Of a DNA stretch of 58,552 nt, positions 40,739-51,272 are shown in pieces. Location of the stretch: the NCBI GenBank assembly GCA_021787985.1, contig JAJYLG010000002.1:45089-103640 (forward strand), written 5' to 3'. Positions within the stretch are counted from its first letter, which is position 1. Each line of letters opens with the position of its first letter. A program made the position numbers and the translations under genes. The DNA comes from Chloroflexota bacterium (GTDB lineage Bacteria > Chloroflexota > Dehalococcoidia > DSGV01). The notes beneath the pieces were generated by a model that ran no database searches, was not told the DNA's origin, and saw nothing but the letters and a program-made list of their open reading frames with translations.

Positions 40739-41869
40739 ATGATCACCCCGGAGGAAGTGACGGTGCGCATCTGGCGGAGGAGGTCCGCGGGGAGCCAGGA
40801 CCCCGCGTCCCTGGCGGTGCAGGAGCGGACGCGCGCGCTCAGTGAAATGAACGTGGGCCTGCTCTTCGCCACCCTCGAGTTCGTGCTCGAGGACCCCGAG
40901 CTGCGCACTCGTGCGTTCCTGACCGAGGTGAACCGCGCCACGCGCGCGGTGACCGACGCCGGCAGGGCCGCGCAGGTGCGGGACGCGTCCTCGCGGGTGC
41001 TCGCGGAGATCCGCGGCTACGCGCGTCGGCAGCACGCCTACATCGACGACCGAGAGCATGAGCTCAAGCGGGCCGCGAAGGCGCTCACTGACGCGCTGGC
41101 CGACCTGGGGACGGACGATGACCGGCATCTGCGGCTGCTGGTGTCGCACGGACAACGGCTGGAGCAGGCGAGCAGGCTCTCCGACCTGCGCGACATCCGC
41201 CGCGCTCTGGCGGACGAGGTGGACCGGCTGAAGGCAGTGGTGCGGGAGCGCCAGCACACCCAGGTCACGCGCGCCGCGGCCTTGAGCGCCCGACTCGGCG
41301 AGCTCCAGGTCCGGTTGCTACGCGCGGCCGGCCGCGCCGAGATGGACCCCGTGACGGGGTTGCCCAACCGCGCGGCGTTGGAACGCAAGCTCGACGAGGT
41401 CCGCCTGCTGCGGCGGTTCGGCGACCGGCCCTGCAGCTTCTTCCTCGTGGCGGTGGACGGCGGCGACGCGCTGCGCGAGCGGCTCGGTCGCTTGGCGGCG
41501 GACGCCTGGCTGAGCGGGCTGGCGCGGGCCGTGCGCGGCGCGTTTCGCGACGATGACTTCGTGGCGCGCGCGGCCGGCGACGATTTCCTGGCGGTGGTGT
41601 GGCTGCCGGTGCCCGCGGAGGCGCTCGACAAGGCGGAGGCGGTCCGCCGAGCGGTCGAGCGGACCGAAGTCGAGGTGGAGGGCGTGGGCACGGTGAAGGT
41701 TACGGCCAGCATCGGGATCGCGTGGCTGCATCCCGACGAGGGGCCCGACGCGGCAGTCCAGCGCGCCGAGCGTGCGCTGGGCGAGGCCCGCCGCCGCGGG
41801 GGCAACCGGGTGGCCGGCGAGATCGAGGTCGAGCCGGAGCCGGACGTCGAATCGGCCGGCTCCGGCTAG
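40739..41869 (+). CDS. GGDEF-domain-like protein with altered signature motif
   Basis: The 376-aa protein has a soluble helical N-terminal half (about 1-200, charged heptads such as REHELKRAAKALTDAL). A GGDEF fold follows: MDPVTGLPNRAALERKLDE, FFLVAVDGGDAL, and VTASIGIAWLHP with ERALGEARRRGGNRV. The active-site loop GGDEF is AGDDF (A279 to F283), so the first Gly and the catalytic-type Glu differ. It may be a weak or inactive diguanylate cyclase, or a c-di-GMP/GTP sensor. ATG 40739 has a GAGG nearby. Confidence 0.8.
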   Translation: MITPEEVTVRIWRRRSAGSQDPASLAVQERTRALSEMNVGLLFATLEFVLEDPELRTRAFLTEVNRATRAVTDAGRAAQVRDASSRVLAEIRGYARRQHAYIDDREHELKRAAKALTDALADLGTDDDRHLRLLVSHGQRLEQASRLSDLRDIRRALADEVDRLKAVVRERQHTQVTRAAALSARLGELQVRLLRAAGRAEMDPVTGLPNRAALERKLDEVRLLRRFGDRPCSFFLVAVDGGDALRERLGRLAADAWLSGLARAVRGAFRDDDFVARAAGDDFLAVVWLPVPAEALDKAEAVRRAVERTEVEVEGVGTVKVTASIGIAWLHPDEGPDAAVQRAERALGEARRRGGNRVAGEIEVEPEPDVESAGSG

Positions 41870-42000
41870 CCGCTCGCTGCTTGGCCGCTGTAGCTGATCA
41901 GGTAGAAGATGCTCCCCTCCGGGTCTTGGAAGCCGCGATACGCGTGGTCACCCGCGTGCACGCTGGGCTCGAGGAAGCGAAGGCCGCGCGGTGCGGGCTC
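41866..42000 (-). pseudogene. C-terminal fragment of a VOC/glyoxalase protein
   Basis: Only the end of a VOC module remains. It reads EPAPRGLRFLEPSVHAGDHA and then YRGFQDPEGSIFYLISYSG, which matches the last strands of glyoxalase-fold proteins. It has no start of its own, and sequence upstream is an extragenic repeat (42037-42062). Its stop overlaps that of the convergent GGDEF gene. It is probably a leftover from deletion. Confidence 0.55.
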
Positions 42001-42036
42001 GTCGCAGGCTGCTTCCGGCCGGCGCTCGCGCCCTTC

Positions 42037-42062
42037 ATCATTCCCGCGGAGGTAGGAATCCA
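42037..42062. repeat. Extragenic palindromic repeat fragment
   Basis: TCATTCCCGCGGAGG and TAGGAATCCA form a short member of the TCATTCC-type family seen at 14776-14849. It borders the VOC remnant on one side and the dnaK end on the other. Confidence 0.45.
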
Positions 42063-42164
42063 GCCTCGGACGGCCCGCGGCCGCCGCTCGATTGCGGCTG
42101 GCGCTCACCTGCGCTCGCTTGGGTGGAACGACGGGCGGTCGGCATGATGTGCGGGGCGGGCGGC

Positions 42165-44063
<1,899 letters not shown>

Positions 44064-44097
44064 GAGTTGCAATCCTTCCTTGCTGCCGACCGCGCGT

Positions 44098-44649
44098 TCA
44101 GGACTCGGCCGGAGCGCCGTCGCCGACGATGACCATTGACGGGCGGATCACGCGGCCATCAATGGTGAAGCCGCGCTGCACGACGGCGACGATCTTCCCT
44201 TCCTCGCCCGGCGCGCGGCTGACCGCCTCGTGCAGGTTGGGGTCGAAGGTCTCACCCTCCGCCTCGATCTCACGCACGCCAAGCTGCTCCATCATGTAGC
44301 TCAGCTTCTGATAGATCTGGACGATCCCCTGCGCCCAGGTGAGCCCGGCGAGACGGGCGTCCAGGCTGCGCACCGCCCGGTCGAGGTCGTCGAGCACGGG
44401 CAGCACCACCAGCACGACGCGCGCGGTCGCCAGCTTGCTGATCTCGCCCCGCTCGTCCTCGGTGCGGCGCTTGAGGTTCTGGTAGTCGGCGGCCGCCCGT
44501 GCCCAGCGGTTATGCAGCTCGTCGGTGCGCTGGCGCTCCCGCTCGAGCTGCGCCGCGAGCGACTCAACGGTGGGCTCTTCCACCGGGGTGGGCGGCGCGG
44601 TCTCCTGCTGCTCGGTCTCCTGGATCTGCTCATGTTCGGACGGGCGCAT
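44098..44649 (-). CDS. grpE: Nucleotide-exchange factor GrpE
   Basis: The protein is 183 aa from ATG 44649, 6 nt after GGAG; ATG 44655 is a second option, adding two residues. It has the long N-terminal helix ([15 protein letters not shown] and [19 protein letters not shown]). The beta domain contains the GrpE signature [25 protein letters not shown] and [12 protein letters not shown]. It releases ADP from DnaK. It sits between hrcA and dnaK. Confidence 0.96.
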   Translation of the reverse strand: MRPSEHEQIQETEQQETAPPTPVEEPTVESLAAQLERERQRTDELHNRWARAAADYQNLKRRTEDERGEISKLATARVVLVVLPVLDDLDRAVRSLDARLAGLTWAQGIVQIYQKLSYMMEQLGVREIEAEGETFDPNLHEAVSRAPGEEGKIVAVVQRGFTIDGRVIRPSMVIVGDGAPAES

Positions 44650-44673
44650 CCACATCTCCAGACGTTCAGTCGT

Positions 44674-45717
44674 TCACGACGCGTACAGCCGTTCCATCAG
44701 GCCGGTGACGATCTCGGACAGGTAGCGCACGGTGGCGATCGCCCGGCCGTATTGCATTCGGGTCGGTCCGAGGATGGCCACGCAGCCACCGGGGCCATCG
44801 GCGGCGCCGTAGCGGGCGAGTACCAGGCTGAACTCGCGCATTCGCTCCTGGCTGTGCTCCCGCCCGATCACCACTGCCACGCCGTGTTCCGGTAGCTCGC
44901 GGATCGGCAGGGCCTGGGGCAAGCGGCGCTCGTCGAGCACATCCATGAGCGAGAGCATCTTCTCGCTGGGGTGGAACTCCGGCTGCGCGAGCAGCTCACG
45001 CACGCCTTCCATGTGGGCGTGCACGTGCTGGCCGGCGTCCTCCTCCTCGACGATGCGAAGCAGCGTCTCGGTCACCTGCCCCTCCAGGCCCTCGAGCCGG
45101 TGCGCGGCGTGGACCAGCGCGGGGGCGTCGGCCCCACGCAGGGCGTCGTTCAGGCGGCTGGCAACCTGGGTGAGCGTCTCCTGGTCAACGGGCTCGGTCA
45201 GCGTCATCACCCGCTCGCGGACCTTGACGTCTTGCAGCACCGCCACCAACAGCGCACTGGTCTCCGTGAGAAAGACGATCTGAACGTGCTTGACGCGCGC
45301 CCCCGGCTCGGACGGCTCGGTGACGAGCGCGATGTTGCGCACGGAGCGGGCCAGCACGCTGGCGGCCAGTCCGAGCCACTCGTGGAACTCGGAGGTGGCC
45401 TGGTAGAACTGGTGCAGGATACGCCGCTTCTCCTGGAGCGCCAGGTCCTCGTCCGGCATCAAGTACTCGACGAAGTAGCGATAGCCGCGGTCAGACGGTA
45501 CCCGGCCGGCCGAGGTATGCGGCTGAAGGATGAATCCCTCTTCCTCGAGGCGGGCCATCTCGTTGCGGATGGTGGCCGAGGACACTTCGAGCTGGTGCCT
45601 GCGCACGATGTTCTCGGAGCCCACCGGCTGGGCCGACTCGACGTAATCGCTGACGATAAGCCGGAGAATCGCCGCGCGGCGCTCCGACAGCATGGGATCA
45701 ACCTCGCGCTCCGCCAC
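44674..45717 (-). CDS. hrcA: Heat-inducible transcription repressor HrcA
   Basis: The protein is 347 aa from GTG 45717; ATG 45693 is another option. It has the winged-helix DNA-binding region (LSERRAAILRLIVSDYV, VSSATIRNEMARLEEEG, PHTSAGRVPSDRGYRYFV), a GAF-like central part and the end VAILGPTRMQYGRAIATVRYLSEIV. HrcA binds CIRCE, and a perfect CIRCE lies 31 nt upstream of its own start, so the operon is self-repressed and released on heat shock. Confidence 0.96.
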   Translation of the reverse strand: MAEREVDPMLSERRAAILRLIVSDYVESAQPVGSENIVRRHQLEVSSATIRNEMARLEEEGFILQPHTSAGRVPSDRGYRYFVEYLMPDEDLALQEKRRILHQFYQATSEFHEWLGLAASVLARSVRNIALVTEPSEPGARVKHVQIVFLTETSALLVAVLQDVKVRERVMTLTEPVDQETLTQVASRLNDALRGADAPALVHAAHRLEGLEGQVTETLLRIVEEEDAGQHVHAHMEGVRELLAQPEFHPSEKMLSLMDVLDERRLPQALPIRELPEHGVAVVIGREHSQERMREFSLVLARYGAADGPGGCVAILGPTRMQYGRAIATVRYLSEIVTGLMERLYAS

Positions 45718-45747
45718 GACCTCACGAGGCGCGGCCGCAGTTGGCGG

Positions 45748-45774
45748 TTAGCACTCTCAGGGCGAGAGTGCTAA
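45748..45774 (-). promoter_or_regulatory. CIRCE operator of hrcA-grpE-dnaK
   Basis: TTAGCACTC, a 9-nt spacer, and GAGTGCTAA give the complete consensus inverted repeat without a mismatch. It is centred about 44 nt upstream of the hrcA start and lies immediately downstream of the -10 box. It therefore covers the transcription start and is the binding site for HrcA. Confidence 0.97.
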
Positions 45775-45785
45775 CCAACACCCGC

Positions 45786-45814
45786 AATCTAGCACCCGCC
45801 CCCAGCACTGTCAA
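45786..45814 (-). promoter_or_regulatory. Promoter of the hrcA operon
   Basis: On the minus strand TTGACA (45814-45809), exactly 17 bp, then TAGATT (45791-45786), preceded by TGC. This is a near-ideal vegetative sigma-70-type promoter, and the CIRCE begins 12 nt after the -10. This explains control by repression rather than by a heat-shock sigma factor. Confidence 0.85.
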
Positions 45815-45871
45815 GGCGAGCGCTGTTCCCCGAATCGGCCTCCTCCGCTACACTGTGACAACGTCGTCGCT

Positions 45872-46459
45872 GTGAACGAGAACCTCACCGGCTACTCCGC
45901 CCTCTCGGATGAAGACCTGGTCCGCCGCGCGCGTGAGGACCGGGCCGCCTTCGGCGCCCTCTACCAGCGCTACTACGACCGCATCTACCGTTACCTGCTG
46001 TACCGGACTCACAACCAGCACGACGCCGAGGACCTGGCGGGCCGGGTCTTCGAGCGTGCGCTGCAGCACCTCGGTCGCTATCAGGAGCGGGGCTATCCCT
46101 TCGGCGCCTGGCTGTTCACGATCGCCCACAACCTGGTCGCCAACTACCTGCGCGAGCGGCAGCGCCGTCCCACCACACGCCTCGAGTTCGCGCCCGAGCC
46201 GACCGGCGACGACGTCGTGGAGGCGCTCGAACAGGAGGACCTCGCGGCGCTGCTGGAGCGCGCCGTTTCACGGCTCAGCCCGGAGCGCCAGCACCTGATC
46301 TGGCTGCGGTACGTGGAGGAGCTGCCCCACGCGGAGATCGCCCGCCGGCTCGGGAAGTCTGAGGAAGCGGTCCGCGCGCAGCTCTCGCGCGCCCTGCGCA
46401 CGCTGCGCCAGGACCTGGCTCGGCACCCGGCCGTGCACGACCCCGGCTCGGCGCGTTGA
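45872..46459 (+). CDS. ECF sigma factor without adjacent anti-sigma gene
   Basis: The 195-aa protein from GTG 45872 has region 2 (FGALYQRYYDRIYRYLLYR, AEDLAGRVFERAL, PFGAWLFTIAHNLVANYLRE) and region 4 (LSPERQHLIWLRYVEELPHAEIARRLGKSEEAVRAQLSRALRTLRQDL). It is related to the factor at 36662. It is divergent from hrcA, and its 5' end lies 58 nt from the hrcA -35. The following gene is a metallo-hydrolase, not an anti-sigma factor, so control is unknown. Confidence 0.9.
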   Translation: MNENLTGYSALSDEDLVRRAREDRAAFGALYQRYYDRIYRYLLYRTHNQHDAEDLAGRVFERALQHLGRYQERGYPFGAWLFTIAHNLVANYLRERQRRPTTRLEFAPEPTGDDVVEALEQEDLAALLERAVSRLSPERQHLIWLRYVEELPHAEIARRLGKSEEAVRAQLSRALRTLRQDLARHPAVHDPGSAR

Positions 46460-46520
46460 CCGGGCGACCCGGCGGCCCGTACCGTATGCCCGATGACCGG
46501 CCGCCTGGGGGAGGACGCTT

Positions 46521-47159
46521 GTGGAGATCGTCTGGCTCGGGTACTCGTGCTTCCGCCTGCGCGCTGGCGGGACGACGGTGATCACGGACCCCTGCCCCAA
46601 GAGCACTGGCTACAACATCGGCCGCGTCAACGCCGATATTGTCACCGTCAGCCACGAGCACGAGAACCACAGCCACCTGGCCGCCGTGCAGGGCCACCGC
46701 CAGGTCCTGCGCGGCCCGGGCGAGTACGAGGTCGCCGGTGTCTACGTCGTGGGGGTCCGGACCTACCACGACGCCACGCGCGGCGCGGAGCACGGCAGCA
46801 ATACCTGCTTCGTCCTCGAGATGGACGAGGTGCGCGTCTGCCACCTGGGCGACCTGGGCCACGCGCTGACGGCCGAGCAGCTCGAGCCGCTGGCGACGGC
46901 TGATGTCCTGCTGGTCCCGGTCGGCGGCGGCTGCACGATCGACGCGGTGCAGGCGGCCGAGGTCGTGTCGCTGATCGAGCCGCGGATCATCGTGCCGATG
47001 CACTACGGCACGGAAGCCGGCAAGGATGGGTTCGCCCCGGTGGACAAGTTCCTGCGCGAGATGGGCGTCACCTCGGTGCAGTCGCAGCCGAAGCTCACAG
47101 CGACGCGTGGCACGCTGCCCGACGCGCCCCAGGTGGTGGTGCTGGACTACCGCGGCTGA
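46521..47159 (+). CDS. MBL-fold metallo-hydrolase (UlaG-like), altered metal motif
   Basis: The 212-aa protein starts at GTG 46521 after GGGGGAGG. It has IVWLGYSCFRLRAGGTTVITDP. The first metal motif reads H45-E-H47-E-N49-H50 where H-x-H-x-D-H is usual. Later motifs are CHLGDLGHAL and IIVPMHYGTE with the last His. It resembles the short UlaG-like COG2220 proteins. The Asp-to-Asn change at the second metal site may lower or alter hydrolase activity. The substrate is unknown. Confidence 0.8.
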   Translation: MEIVWLGYSCFRLRAGGTTVITDPCPKSTGYNIGRVNADIVTVSHEHENHSHLAAVQGHRQVLRGPGEYEVAGVYVVGVRTYHDATRGAEHGSNTCFVLEMDEVRVCHLGDLGHALTAEQLEPLATADVLLVPVGGGCTIDAVQAAEVVSLIEPRIIVPMHYGTEAGKDGFAPVDKFLREMGVTSVQSQPKLTATRGTLPDAPQVVVLDYRG

Positions 47160-47213
47160 GGCGCCTGGCTGCAGTGGGCAGGCGCAGCCTGGCGCGAGCG
47201 ACGGGGGCGCCCG

Positions 47214-47231
47214 CCCCCGCGAAGGCGGGGG
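47214..47231. terminator. Bidirectional hairpin between two convergent genes
   Basis: CCCCCGC (47214-47220), GAAG loop, GCGGGGG (47225-47231) form a 7-bp GC hairpin, placed between the ends of the MBL gene and the M23 gene. It shares the GAAG core of the extragenic repeats. It could stop transcription from both sides. Confidence 0.5.
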
Positions 47232-47243
47232 GCCCTGCGGAGG

Positions 47244-48449
47244 TCAGCGCCCCGGCAGGTAGCCGAGCGGGTTCACCGGGTGCCAGGCGCCGCGATGCAC
47301 CTCGAAGTGCAGGTGCGGCCCGAAGCACCAGCCCGTGCAGCCGACGCGGCCGATCACCTGCCCTTGCGCCACGACCTGCCCCTCGTGCACGGCGATCTGT
47401 GACAAGTGGGCGTAGAGGCTGTAGATGCCACCGCCGTGGTCGATGCGCACGAAGTTGCCCCAGCTCGAGTCGTATCCCGCGCTCACGATGCGGCCGTAGG
47501 CGACCGCGCGGACCGGGTCGCCGTAGCCGGCGTGGATGTCGATGCCGTGATGCCCGCGCGGGTGGTAACTATCCACCACGCCGAAGCCGACGCCGAACAC
47601 CGAGCCGGGCACCGGCCAGATCCAGGCCGTGCCGGGCGCCGGTGGACGGGGCGGCGCGGGCGGCTGGCTGGGAGAGGGCGCGACGGCGCCGCCGCCGGGC
47701 GGTGCGGGTGACTGGCCGGGAGAGGGCGCGGAGGGCGGTGGCAGCGGCAGCTTGCCGTCCGGAATCAGGAGCGTCTGGCCCACGAACAGCAGGTTGCGCT
47801 CCTGCAGGCCGTTGGGCTTGAAGTTGAAGATCTTGTCGGCCTCGGACTGGAACGTCTGCGCGATGCCGATCAGCGTGTCGTTCTGACGGACGTCATAGAT
47901 GATGCCGTCGACGGGCGGCACGCGGATCTGCTGGCCCACGGTGATCAGGTCGCCCGACCCCAGGCCGGGGTTGTTGGCGAGCAGCGTCGCGACATTGAGG
48001 CCGTGGGCCGCTGCCACGCCGGAGAGCGTGTCTCCCGGCTGCACGATGTGGACGGTGAAGAGCGGCTGTGGCGGCTCGTCGGAGGCGATCTCGACCGGCT
48101 GCCCGTCGCCGCTCAGCGCCCCGGCAGCCTGCGTGATCCGACCGGCCGTCGTCGTTCCCTGCTGCGGAGGGGCCGCCTGCCCCGTGGGTGCGGTGTCGCG
48201 CGCCGCCGCCTCGGCGATGCGCTGGGATCCGCCCGGGATAGCCGCGCGCAGCGACTCGCCGCCGAAGACGGCCGGCGATACGAGGCCGACCTGCACGCCC
48301 GGGCGCGGTTCGCTGCGCCCGATCGTGACGCCGCTGGCCAGGCCGACCAGCGCGGCGCCGAGCGCAGCCGCCAGCACCGCCGCGTGGAGGCGTCGCCGCC
48401 GTCCGGAGATGCCGTGATGCGTCGCCCGTGATACGCGCGGCAAGGGCAC
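47244..48449 (-). CDS. LysM-M23 peptidoglycan peptidase (1)
   Basis: The 401-aa protein starts at GTG 48449. An N-terminal helix (about 20-45) exports or anchors it. Two LysM modules follow (HIVQPGDTLSGVAAAHGL and YDVRQNDTLIGIAQTFQ), then a Pro-rich linker. The C-terminal M23 (LytM-type) domain has HHGIDIHAGYGDPV and HLHFE, the two zinc-ligand motifs, so it is predicted to be active. It is likely an endopeptidase acting on the cell wall. It begins 7 nt after the paralogous gene. Confidence 0.88.
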   Translation of the reverse strand: MPLPRVSRATHHGISGRRRRLHAAVLAAALGAALVGLASGVTIGRSEPRPGVQVGLVSPAVFGGESLRAAIPGGSQRIAEAAARDTAPTGQAAPPQQGTTTAGRITQAAGALSGDGQPVEIASDEPPQPLFTVHIVQPGDTLSGVAAAHGLNVATLLANNPGLGSGDLITVGQQIRVPPVDGIIYDVRQNDTLIGIAQTFQSEADKIFNFKPNGLQERNLLFVGQTLLIPDGKLPLPPPSAPSPGQSPAPPGGGAVAPSPSQPPAPPRPPAPGTAWIWPVPGSVFGVGFGVVDSYHPRGHHGIDIHAGYGDPVRAVAYGRIVSAGYDSSWGNFVRIDHGGGIYSLYAHLSQIAVHEGQVVAQGQVIGRVGCTGWCFGPHLHFEVHRGAWHPVNPLGYLPGR

Positions 48450-48456
48450 GGCGAGC

Positions 48457-49695
48457 CTAGGGCAGGAACGCCAGCGGGTTCATCACCCGCCCGTAGTAGC
48501 GGATCTCGAAGTGCACGTGCGGCCCGGTGCTGTAGCCGGTGTTGCCGCTGTAGCCGATGACCTGTCCCTGGGAGACCCGTTGGCCGATGTGGACGGGCGG
48601 CGGCTTCATCATGTGCCCGTAGCGGGTCACCCAGCCGTTGCCGTGGCTGATCTCGACGTAGTAGCCCAAGCCGCAACATGGGTCGCCGCCGGCGAAGGCG
48701 ACGACACCCGCCGAGGCCGCGACGATCGGCGCGCCGGGCGTGTGGTACTGGTCGATGTCGATGCCGTGCGGGTGGCTTGGGCCGCAGTAGGAGGTGATGA
48801 TCCCGTGCGCCGGCCAGATGAAGCTCGGCGCGCCCGCGATGCGGCCGCCGCAAAGGCCGCCCGAGCTGGGGATGTCGGGCGTGGGCCGCGGCGCCGGCTG
48901 GGAGCTCGGCTGGCTGGTCGGAGCGGCGGGTGACGGGGCCGGGGGCGGGGTAACCGGGGCCTGCGGCTTTCCGCCCGGTACCAGGATGAGCTGCCCGTTG
49001 TGGATGTCGTTCGCGTTGCTGATGCCATTGGGCGCGAAATCGATGATCGCCTGCACGGTCACGCCGAAGCTCTGCGCGATGGTGCTCAGCGAGTCACCAA
49101 GGCGCACGTGGTACAGGATGCCGTCCGCTCCCGGAACGCGGATGACCTGGCCGACGATGAGTGTGTCCTTGTCGGTCACGTCGGGGTTGGAGCTAAGGAT
49201 GCTCTGTACCGAGACCCCGTACCGTTGCGCCAGCCCGGAGAGCGTGTCGCCGGACTCGACGCGGTGGTCGTGGTAGAGCTGCAGCAGCACCGGCGTCGGG
49301 GGCGCGCTGCCGAGCGCGGCGATCGGCGCCGGGGTGGGCGTGGGAATGACGATCGTACGGAAGTCACCGAGTGACTGCTCGGCCGCCTGGGTGGCGCTGA
49401 GACCGGGGAGCGCGCGGAGCGCGGCGTGGCCGCTGGCGCGGCTCTCGGCGACCCCGCCGGGCAGGGTCAGGTCGGTCAGCAGGAGGCGAGGGGTTGGCTG
49501 TGAAAGAGTGGTGCCCCGAACAGAGATAACAACGCCCGCCACGGCCGCGAGCATGGCCAGCACCAGGAAGTGAGTAACCGGCCGGCGGCCGAGCCGGCGC
49601 TGGCTGCCTCGCCCCGTGTCATTCGACGCATCCCTGCGAGTGACATGCGCGGCGCCGCTGCCGTGGCGCCGGCGCAGGCTGAGTGGGCCGTAAAT
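48457..49695 (-). CDS. LysM-M23 peptidoglycan peptidase (2), probable ATT start
   Basis: The layout is membrane helix, two LysM modules (HRVESGDTLSGLAQRYGV and YHVRLGDSLSTIAQSFGV), Pro/Ser linker and M23 domain (PHGIDIDQYH, HVHFE). The frame has no ATG or GTG upstream of GTG 49563, which lies inside the membrane helix and has no ribosome site. The in-frame ATT at 49695 lies 8 nt after a perfect AAGGAGG (49710-49704). Starting there gives 412 residues with an Arg-rich cytoplasmic N-terminus before the helix. ATT is a rare start known from infC. I prefer it, with the GTG as the fallback. Confidence 0.8.
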   Translation of the reverse strand: MYGPLSLRRRHGSGAAHVTRRDASNDTGRGSQRRLGRRPVTHFLVLAMLAAVAGVVISVRGTTLSQPTPRLLLTDLTLPGGVAESRASGHAALRALPGLSATQAAEQSLGDFRTIVIPTPTPAPIAALGSAPPTPVLLQLYHDHRVESGDTLSGLAQRYGVSVQSILSSNPDVTDKDTLIVGQVIRVPGADGILYHVRLGDSLSTIAQSFGVTVQAIIDFAPNGISNANDIHNGQLILVPGGKPQAPVTPPPAPSPAAPTSQPSSQPAPRPTPDIPSSGGLCGGRIAGAPSFIWPAHGIITSYCGPSHPHGIDIDQYHTPGAPIVAASAGVVAFAGGDPCCGLGYYVEISHGNGWVTRYGHMMKPPPVHIGQRVSQGQVIGYSGNTGYSTGPHVHFEIRYYGRVMNPLAFLP

Positions 49696-49703
49696 GACTC
49701 ACG

Positions 49704-49710
49704 CCTCCTT
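49704..49710 (-). promoter_or_regulatory. Shine-Dalgarno AAGGAGG setting an ATT start
   Basis: Minus-strand AAGGAGG is followed by the 8-nt spacer CGTGAGTC and then ATT in the frame of the LysM-M23 gene. An in-frame TGA at 49701-49699 precludes any start further upstream. The GTG within the spacer is only 1 nt from the SD and leads to a different, short frame. Confidence 0.6.
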
Positions 49711-49858
49711 GGCCGGAAGCGGACTCGCGCGCCCGCGGGTTCCCCGACATTATACCTGTGCGTCAAGTCACAAACAGCGACGGCGGTCCAGATTCGCCGA
49801 GCCGCCGCCCCGATTCGCGAGGTCGTACCGAAGGAGCAGCCGCGGAGCGGCGGCCCCG

Positions 49859-51121
49859 CTAGACCTCTTGTTTGATCGTGTCCAGGAACTCCTGGTTGCT
49901 CCCGGTGCGTGACAGCCGCTCCAGGAGCCGTTCCGTGCTCTCCGTGGGATTCGGCGAGTTCGACTGGATGGCCGCGATCATGCGCCGCAGCAGGTAGACC
50001 TGCCGCAGCGTGCGGTCGTCGAGCAGCAGCTCCTCGCGGCGGGTGCTGGAGCCGAGGACGTCGATCGACGGGAAGATGCGCCGTTCGGCCAGCCGCCGGT
50101 CGAGGCGTACCTCCATGTTCCCGGTGCCCTTGAACTCCTCGAAGATGACGTCGTCCATGCGCGAGCCGGTGTCGACCAGGCAGGTGGCGATGATCGTCAG
50201 GCTGCCGCCCTCCTCGCACTTGCGGGCCGCGCCGAAGAAGCGCTTGGGAGGGTAGAGGGCGATCGGGTCGATGCCGCCGGAGAGCGTGCGCCCGCTGGGG
50301 GGCATCGCCAGGTTGTAGGCGCGCGTGAGGCGGGTGAGCGAGTCCATCAGGATGACGACGTCCTTGCCCATCTCCACCAGGCGCTTGGCGCGCTCCAGCG
50401 CCATCTCCGCCACGCGCGTGTGGTCCTCGACGGGCTCGTCGAAGGTCGAGGAGATCACCTCGCCGTCCACCGACCGCTTCATGTCGGTGACCTCTTCCGG
50501 CCGCTCGCCTACCAGGACGACCATCAGGTGGATGTCGTCGTAGTTGTAGGTGACGCCGTGGGCGATGTTCTTGAGCAGGATGGTCTTGCCGGCCTTCGGT
50601 GGCGAGACGATGAGCCCGCGCTGGCCGCGGCCGATGGGAGCGATCAGGTCGATGAGGCGGCCGGAGAGGTTGTCGCCCGTGGTCTCGAGCCGCATGTGCT
50701 CCCTTGGGAAGATGGCGGTGAGCTGGTCGAAGTAGGGCCGGCCACGCGCCGTCTCCGGGTCGACGCCGTTGACGGTGTCGACCCGCAGCAGGCCGTAGTA
50801 CTTCTCGGAGTCCTTGGGTGGCCGGATCTGGCCCGTGATGAAGTCGCCGGTGCGCAGGGCGAAGCGGCGGATCTGCGACTGCGAGACGTAGACGTCGTTC
50901 GGGCCGGGCAGCAGGCTCTCACCGCGAATGAACCCGTAGCCGTCGTCAACGATCTCGAGGATGCCGCCGGCGTAGAGCTGGCCTTGAGCCTCGGCGGTCG
51001 ACCGAAGGATGCGATAGATGAGCTCCTGTCGCCGCAGGCGGGCCGGATCGGTCAAACCGAGGCCCTCGGCGACCTCGACCAGTTCGTCGCGCGACTTCGT
51101 CTCGAGTTCCGCGATATTCAC
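49859..51121 (-). CDS. rho: Transcription termination factor Rho
   Basis: The 420-aa hexameric RNA helicase starts at GTG 51121. It has the Rho N-terminal helix region, the RNA-binding cold-shock-like fold ([18 protein letters not shown]), Walker A PPKAGKT, Walker [13 protein letters not shown], and Q/R-loop region [28 protein letters not shown] and [11 protein letters not shown] are typical. The length equals that of standard Rho without insertion. The scarcity of T-run terminators in this window fits strong use of Rho. Confidence 0.97.
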   Translation of the reverse strand: MNIAELETKSRDELVEVAEGLGLTDPARLRRQELIYRILRSTAEAQGQLYAGGILEIVDDGYGFIRGESLLPGPNDVYVSQSQIRRFALRTGDFITGQIRPPKDSEKYYGLLRVDTVNGVDPETARGRPYFDQLTAIFPREHMRLETTGDNLSGRLIDLIAPIGRGQRGLIVSPPKAGKTILLKNIAHGVTYNYDDIHLMVVLVGERPEEVTDMKRSVDGEVISSTFDEPVEDHTRVAEMALERAKRLVEMGKDVVILMDSLTRLTRAYNLAMPPSGRTLSGGIDPIALYPPKRFFGAARKCEEGGSLTIIATCLVDTGSRMDDVIFEEFKGTGNMEVRLDRRLAERRIFPSIDVLGSSTRREELLLDDRTLRQVYLLRRMIAAIQSNSPNPTESTERLLERLSRTGSNQEFLDTIKQEV

Positions 51122-51272
51122 GCGCTGCTCCGGGTGGAAGTTGGGTAGTCCGTAGCGAACCGCTCCTGCATGATCCAGGCTCGCGGAGCGTGCGGTTCCG
51201 GCCAGGGGGACCGTGTGGTCACTCTGAGCGTAACGCCGCCGATTTCGGGTGGCAAGCGTTATACGGGCTCGC

